Source of the DNA: Melieria omissa
Taxonomy: Eukaryota > Arthropoda > Insecta > Diptera > Ulidiidae
Direction of reading: 5' to 3'
Assembly: GCA_963971225.1 (NCBI GenBank)
Contig: OZ020268.1
Span: 39,749,348-39,813,347, forward strand
Length of the DNA: 64,000 nucleotides
Position 1 is the stretch's first letter; each line of letters begins with the position of its first letter. The notes beneath the pieces were generated by a model. The model saw only the letters and a program-made list of their open reading frames with translations. It ran no database searches and was not told the origin of the DNA. The translations under genes and the position numbers were made by a program. Below, in pieces: positions 57,661 to 64,000 of the stretch.

Positions 57661-60102
57661 AAAAAATCGGACAACCGCGTCCGGATTCGATGATAACTGA
57701 AGGTTCACTTCCCCCATCCGCTTGAAATGTGTGGTTTAACAAAAAAAAAAAACACCAATGAAATACTTGACTAGTATCACTATGGACCTCTTAATAGACC
57801 TTCGAGAGGGTCTCTTACAGAGGCAGCCAACATAACCTAACCTAACCTACTTGCAAGTTCAGACTACACTCATTGGTATTTTTACAACAACAGTTGCTGA
57901 GCACTATGGAATTAAAGTCAATGACTGTCCCACTGTTTGATCAGAATGGCACTTGTGCTAATTTCCTAGAATCCTACAGCTGTGAGAAACAAACAACGTC
58001 TGGCTGCGGCAAAACCTAACACCGACTAATCTTCAACTTTAAAGGGGCCTTGAATCACCTGGTAAATTTAGGAAAGTTCTTAATTTAGGAAAGTTCTTGG
58101 ATGATGAAATTTGCATTGTTTTGTCTAAATTTGGAAAGTTCAACCGTATGAGCTATTTAAACATTTTGTTTATTTAAGTGTTTTAAGTTATTTGTTAATC
58201 AATAAAGAGATAAGTGAGTTGCTAACGAATTGTTGCAACAAAATGAAGATTTTTATATTTCACTTGAGAACTACCTATGTCAAATAAACCAAACTAGCAG
58301 GGAGTTGATCGTATTTTTAAATACCTGATGAACATGTGGATGATTTATTTGACGTACAGTTTTAGGTGCTTGTCCCGTGGAAAAAAGAGGGTAAGTTTGT
58401 TGAACATTGTTTGTGTCTGCTCTTCTTTTTCTCGTACCTGGCTAAGCAATTTGAGATTATTATAGATTATAACAGATCACTTTCTATGCGTAGGGCAAAT
58501 GTTTGTTTAGAAACGCTGACAGTCTTAGCAAAGTAGGCTTTTAAAAAGTGCGTAGGGTTCTTTTTAAATCCATCATCTACTTAGATTTGTTTGCAGATTG
58601 GGTAGATTCAAGGAACAGCAAAGTAAATAATCTCCATAAAACTAAATAAGGACGTTTTGTGTGTAGAATATCACATAAAATAAGTATATAAGAGAATGTT
58701 GAACATATTTAATGTGGTAGGTGTTTCAAAATATTAAAAGAACCTAAAAGGAAACGAAATACATGGATTCCCTTAGCTCAAAGTGTGATCTTCTGGCACA
58801 TTTATGGCTCACATTCCGAAGGAAAATTGATTACGAAAATGTTCGAACAAAATATTCCGATTATATCATTATAGCTGCTATTGGAATACTTTTCATACGG
58901 AATATATTTAGTTGTTTTTTGCTGTACAAATCCAAACTGAACAAAGTCCAGTTATGAATAATTATTTACAATCTGTGGAGCCAGTTTCCAATGTGTCTAC
59001 TGTCTCAGAAAACATGACTCAAACGACTATGTTTTGACTCGATTAAAATCACTTTATTTTTATAGTAATCAATTTGATGCAATTATTTTCTTATCACCGC
59101 TAAAAATAAATTGACGCTTGCATACTTAAAAAACAAACTGCAACGAAAAACGATTATTAGAAAAACTATATAAAATATATGGATTAATTAGCGATGTGAT
59201 GGCGATTATCAACAATTTTCATAGAAAAAACATAACTTATTCCAAAAATTTATTAGACAACAACCTGTTTATTGCTCTTTAAATACCACTAACTGTTAAA
59301 TAAATAACACGAGCCAAAAACCAGTCGCACCAAAATGCATTAATGCCAAAAACAATTTGCTAGATTCAACAAGTCCCAAAGCAGTTTTGAGTTTGTTTAC
59401 CAACAAAACCAAATCACCGGTTCTGTTTCAATTCTTTTTTTGAAATGCTGCAGGGTACAACTTTTAATTTGGCACGTTCGCCAACCGATTCCCAATTTGT
59501 TATGTCGCCATAAAGGTGCGTCTGTGGGTTGTTGTTGTTGTTGTTGTGGTGGTATATGGTCGACTGTGCGTTGGCTAAAACTATGCGTTAATCACGCAAT
59601 GATTCCACATGAAAAGCAAAAAAAAATACAAAATTGAAATAACAGCAAAAATGGCAAAGCAAAACAAATAAACCAAAAAATATAGAGATAACTATGTAAG
59701 TATGTATGTACATATATGAAGCCAGCTAGATCGAAGTCATCTGTATGTGAAGCAGTCACAAAACGTTTTCGTCTGCAATGCAAAACATCTGCAGTGCTCA
59801 AATTTACAATTTTTTATTCTCTATGCTTTACTTCTATTTTCGCTTTGCCGTTTGCCTTCTAATGTTAGGGGAGCGTCAAGTGTTGTTGGTTTTTGAATGG
59901 CTTGAACAGTGATGGGCAAAAAGCTTAACCCATAGTGGGGCACTGTGTAAAAATTTGTGCATATTTGTTTTTGAAAATTTGGTATTTCTCAAATATACTA
60001 AAAGTTGTAAAGACTGATTCATTGACTTTGATGAATTCCTTATTCCTTCCTGTAATTTTCAACAACGCGTAATTTCTATAAAAAAAAGTATGAGAATTTC
60101 AT
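57660..60102. other. gene-free DNA
   Basis: An AACCTAACCTAACCTAC tract lies at about 57834, similar to those near 31.0 and 45.28 kb. A GTTGTTGTTGTTG run is at about 59528-59545. No gene seen. Confidence 0.5.
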
Positions 60103-60106
60103 TAAC

Positions 60107-60375
60107 CTTTTGCCTGTCCCTTGCTCAAAATTATGTTCGTTGTTCTTTGGGGTCAAGATGACCCCAACCAAACGGTTATATAATTCATTGACAAAACATG
60201 AAGAAATGTCACACATAGATCATAAAAGATAAGGGGAAAGCCCCGAAAAGTGTTTTTCTCGATTTGTTATTGGGTTGTAAGCGCAATAACACAAGTAAGA
60301 CGAGTCCACAAACCCGCTCAACCGTCTTTTTAATTCTGCCTAGGGTCAAATATACCCCAAGAGACAGGCAGAAGG
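60107..60375. mobile_element. piggyBac-type MITE 3 (269 bp, TTAA-flanked)
   Basis: TTAA at 60103-60106 and 60376-60379. Ends CCTTTTGCCTGTCCCTTG on the left and CCTTCTGCCTGTCTCTTG on the right (reverse strand): 16 of 18 match. Inside, GGGGTCAAGATGACCCC near the left is mirrored by GGGTCAAATATACCCC near the right. No coding. Confidence 0.9.
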
Positions 60376-60399
60376 TTAAAAGTAGTAAAGTAAAGTAAA

Positions 60400-60860
60400 G
60401 TAGAGTATAGTAGAAAGTCGACTAGACTAGAGTAGAGTAGAGTAGAGTGGAGTAGAGTAGAGTAGAGTAGAGTAGAGTAGAGTAGAGTAGAGTAGAGTAG
60501 AGTAGAGTAGAGTAGAGTAGAGTAGAGTAGAGTAGAGTAGAGTAGAGTAGAGTAGAGTAGAGTAGAGTAGAGTAGAGTAGAGTAGAGTAGAGTAAAGTCG
60601 AATCGAGTAAAGTAGAGAATAGTAGAGTAGAGTAGAGTAAAGTCGAATCGAGTAAAGCAGAGAATAGTAGAGTAGAGTAGAGTAGAGTAGAGTAGAGTAG
60701 AGTAGACTAGAGTAGAGTAGAGTAGAGTAGAGTAGAGTAGAGTAGAGTAGAGTAGAGTAGAGTAGAGTAGAGTAGAGTAGAGTAGAGTAGAGTAGAGTAG
60801 AGTAGAGTAGAGTAGAGTAGAGTAATGTAGAGTAGAATATAATAGAGTAGAGCCGATAGT
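60400..60860. repeat. (TAGAG)n pentanucleotide array, about 450 bp
   Basis: Near-perfect GAGTA/TAGAG units run for hundreds of bases. They are interrupted by two copies of a short segment AAAGTCGAATCGAGTAAAG (near 60593 and 60639), which shows that the array grew by duplicating longer blocks. The Leu/Tyr/Ser frame on minus is a repeat shadow. Confidence 0.97.
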
Positions 60861-60874
60861 CGAGTATAGTAAAG

Positions 60875-61090
60875 TAGAGATAAGTTTCCATTCACTTCGA
60901 TTCGAGTCTAGTAGAGCAGATAGTCAAGAGAGTCGTTTCCATTCGCTTTGATTCGAGTGAGTTGAGTAAAGCCGAGTCGAGTATAAAAGGGAGTCGTTTC
61001 CATTCGTTTCGATTCGATTCGAGTAGAAGAAAGTCGAGCAGAGTAGAGTAGAAAGTCGTTTCCATTCGCTTAGATTCGAGTTCAGTCGCG
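60875..61090. repeat. about 60-bp minisatellite next to the pentanucleotide array
   Basis: GTTTCCATTCRCTTNGATTC starts at about 60884, 60935, 60996 and 61058, giving spacings of 52, 61 and 62. Each is followed by GAG and AGT/GAG words like the pentanucleotide array. Confidence 0.85.
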
Positions 61091-61735
61091 AGGCAAAAAT
61101 AGTAGATTGGAGCAGTTTTACTGATTTTCTTTAGTGTTGGAAAAAGTTTGAACTGCTGAAACTATAAAAAGAGCAGTCTTGAAGTTCAACGTGTATTGCT
61201 GTTTAAAAACGTACTTTTTATATTTCCAGACAAGTTATTATTTTGAGAATCAAAGGAAGGAAGATTTTAAACCTATGGTCACAGTCCTAGAACTAGAACT
61301 GATCAGATCTTTCACATTTTATTCGAATTTTTAGACAGGTAACCAAGTTCTCCTTTGAGAAACTTATGCAAAACTACTTAAATATTTATAAGTGATCAAA
61401 ACAACAATTTGGCAAAGAAAAATTATTCTCAAAATTAGGGTTCAATCTGCTTTGAACTGAATCCAAATGTTACAAATAACTTTGGTGTAGACATCAGGAT
61501 AGCAATATTTGTGCTCTAAACTTTTCTAAAAAATTCCTGACAATAAGTTGCACAAATGTTGCGCAATTGCTTTACTCTTTGCTTTTCACCGACGCTTCGG
61601 CTTATCACAAGCGAAGTAAAAAATCATTATGAGAAATTGTAGAAGAAATTATAAAAACCAGTTTTGCCCCAAACACTGCATGCAGAATACTAACTAAATG
61701 CTGGAGACTGAGCGCTGTCTATGCAGAATAATATG
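61090..61735. other. gene-free DNA
   Basis: Mixed A/T-rich sequence with no recognised feature. Confidence 0.5.
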
Positions 61736-62040
61736 GTACGAGGGGTCATGAAAAAGTTCCATAAAATGTCTGAATAAAAATAGCCAAAAATATTTGTATA
61801 ATACACATTTTTTGGAGGCAAAACTGATAAAATTTTTGTGAAAATATTCCATTATGAGGTCGCATTCAAAGCCGCAAATTGCAAGTTGTAGATCGTCTGC
61901 TGGGATGTCCTTCAGAATGTCGGTACAAGACTCCTGGATGGCTTCTACCTCTTCAAAACGCTTTCCTGTTTTGAAAATGTCAAAGCTGTAGAGTGTTAAA
62001 TTGTCAAAACTGGGGAATGGTAGACTGATCAAACGTAATT
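61736..62040 (-). mobile_element. mariner-like remnant, transposase C-terminal end
   Basis: The minus frame has FKTGKRFEEVEAIQES and TDILKDIPADDLQ, matching the C-terminal segment of mariner transposases (RRF..VE.IQ..T..LK.IP..DF). It continues to the outer end TACGAGGGGTCATGAAAAAG on the plus strand at 61737, which looks like a mariner terminal repeat. The other end and most of the gene are absent. The catalytic motifs are not present. Confidence 0.7.
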
Positions 62041-64000
62041 TTCAGTAAAAAAAAATTCATAAATGAGATGACGTCCGTAAATTACGGAATGTACCGTGCA
62101 CTCACCTTTCGGTAGTCCAAATGTTCGGTTAAAATGCCAGAAATTTATGCTATTAAAATGCTTAGATCCAATTTAATGAATTTAAATGAAGATTTTGACT
62201 GATTTTTGATGAATTCACTCACAGATGGAATTTGATGCACCGTTTTTAAATCTCGCGCGTAACTTTCAACTCATAACTTTGAATTCATTACCATAAATTT
62301 GGTTCATCAATTGAAATGTTTCGGTAAAAGTTTCACTAAATTAAAAACAAAACTTAATGTTGGCTCTTTGTTCAATGCTCGTTTTTGTTCCGATTGCTCA
62401 AACATTCTGTCACCTCAGACTGAATAAATACGCTTCTGGTGAACTTAATGCAATGAAATTTTGACTGGAAATCGCGAACAGATGTACCTTATAAATTTTT
62501 TCAGTCCTTCTTCGACTTGTACCTAATACCAAAATTGAATTTATTAATAAATATAAAAGTACACAAATAAAAAAATAATACCTTCTTATTGAAAAGTGTT
62601 GAACCTTTGCGATTTTAGAAAGCAAACATCTCAAACATAGGTACATCAAAACACCTTCAATGACAACAATACGTCTGTCTTCTGCGAAAGTACAGAGTCG
62701 CCGAGCGGAGAGTGGATGCTAAATGATGTGTGGTTCCCTTTGTTAGTTTAGATGAAGTTTCGAAATTGAGGTTTAAAGTTGCTAGTAGCTCTTTTTTCAA
62801 ATATTGTATAGGAAACATCAGCCAAAACAAAGATGTGCCTCTTTCGGATCATCATTCATAGATCATGGAACCCATTGAGCAGATTTCTTCATGCATTGCA
62901 GATAGCTTTGCATAATTTTTGACACATAATGGTATTCAAATACAAATAATTTGCTATCTTTTCATGTGCCTAAAGTGTATTTGCTCGATTTGAATCATCA
63001 TCACAGTCACAGTTTTCTCTTTAATTGCAAATTTTGTTCTGCCTTTCCAAGGTTTTCAACATTTCTAGTTTGTTTTCTACAAAACCATCTGAAAGTAGTC
63101 ACAGAAATTAATGCATTTGCTCTGTGTAGAGTTTTGAAGTCAAGAACAATTTCTACAGACTTAGTTAGTTGGGTAGAGTGGCTGCTGATTACTGTTGTGA
63201 TAAGCGCAATTGGCATCGAATTACTGAGTTTTTGATACCACATTCTCATTCTTATTGCTTGTCACTGCTGGGGTATGTTGATTGAAGTTCACTCCGTGCA
63301 ATTCAGGCAATTCAGTAGTGTGTAAATCTCCAAGCTGGATTTGGTGTAGATGTCTTCTCGGAACAATGTACTCAGAAAACTTAGCCCGGCATTCGTGGGG
63401 GCGGCACAGATGGAGACATTTACGAAAATATTATGAAACACACACTTTATCAAACATCTTTACCTTCAATTCAAACATAAAGCATTGCTTTCCAATGCAA
63501 CAGTAACGGTACACAAAATATTCACAAACACACTCTCAATTGGTATTTCAATTTTTGTATTTTATTACAATTGTTTATTTATGTATAATGTAAATATATT
63601 TAAATGTGACGAATTAATTGTTATTTATTTAAACAAAACTACGGTAATTCTTCATCTGCAAATTGAATTAATTAAATATCATTATTCTTATTATGTTGGC
63701 TGCTTGTCAGTAATTGAGTTTTAATAGCTTAAATATTTTAATTAAATTCAAATTAATGCAAAAAAATTACATATTTTTGCTGTTTGCTTTATTGTTATTC
63801 AACATTTGTTTGTTTTTTACACTAAATAAAAAGTTTTACTTATTATTTTTGTTTGCATTTTGCTTTACTCATTACGACTAACAGTTACATTTTAGTATAT
63901 TTATGTTTTGTATATGAGTGTGTGTGGGTGTGTGTGTTGATGTATATATGTGTGTGTGTGGTGCAAAATTGTAACCAATTTCAATTGTAATTATACACAA
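62041..64000. other. gene-free DNA to the window end
   Basis: Short A/T-rich frames only. A TG-rich microsatellite lies at about 63915-63962. The small frames at 62410-62649 and 63007-63249 show no motif. Confidence 0.5.

Noticed and set aside
60427..60895. 150-codon minus frame rich in Leu-Tyr-Ser
   Set aside because: Pure translation of the TAGAG pentanucleotide repeat.

Overview
This is nuclear DNA from a higher fly. The two multi-exon genes look fly-like, introns are short (about 55-70 bp) or TE-filled, and the intergenic DNA is A/T-rich with endless CAA/AAACA runs. Decayed mariner, piggyBac, hAT, R1/I-type LINE and tRNA-SINE copies are common. The large intergenic spacing and the repeat types suggest a true fruit fly (Tephritidae) or a relative rather than Drosophila itself; that placement is inference.

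Layout. 1-4.6 kb is A-rich non-coding DNA that could be the 3' UTR of a gene lying upstream. 4.85-9.6 kb holds an internally duplicated mariner and two tandem-repeat blocks. 10.0-14.5 kb carries the 3' exons of a plus-strand six-finger C2H2 transcription factor, best matched from memory to mamo; its BTB end and start codon are outside the window. Its last large intron is a degenerate TGTGACA-repeat array. 15-37.9 kb is gene-poor and holds mariner and piggyBac MITEs, a SINE, a LINE stump, tandem duplications and an extreme A/T block. 37.93-41.0 kb is a complete four-exon poly(ADP-ribose) glycohydrolase gene (Parg), 723 codons, whose exon phases all close. 43.1-50.8 kb holds a LINE RNase H stump, hAT MITEs with 8-bp target duplications and simple duplications. 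52.85-53.30 kb has a candidate minus-strand first coding exon with a TATA/Inr-type promoter. 53.9-64 kb is again gene-poor, with a third piggyBac MITE, a long TAGAG pentanucleotide array, a roughly 60-bp minisatellite and a mariner remnant.

The genes do not form a functional unit. Parg removes poly(ADP-ribose) in the nucleus, and the zinc-finger protein is a transcription factor. No CRISPR, operon, rRNA or intact tRNA was found, and nothing that looks like a novel defence or enzymatic system. The most unusual signals are the TGTGACA array inside the zinc-finger gene, three independent TTAA-flanked piggyBac-type MITEs, the stop-free 3n-length mini-introns in the zinc-finger gene, and the unassigned minus-strand exon.
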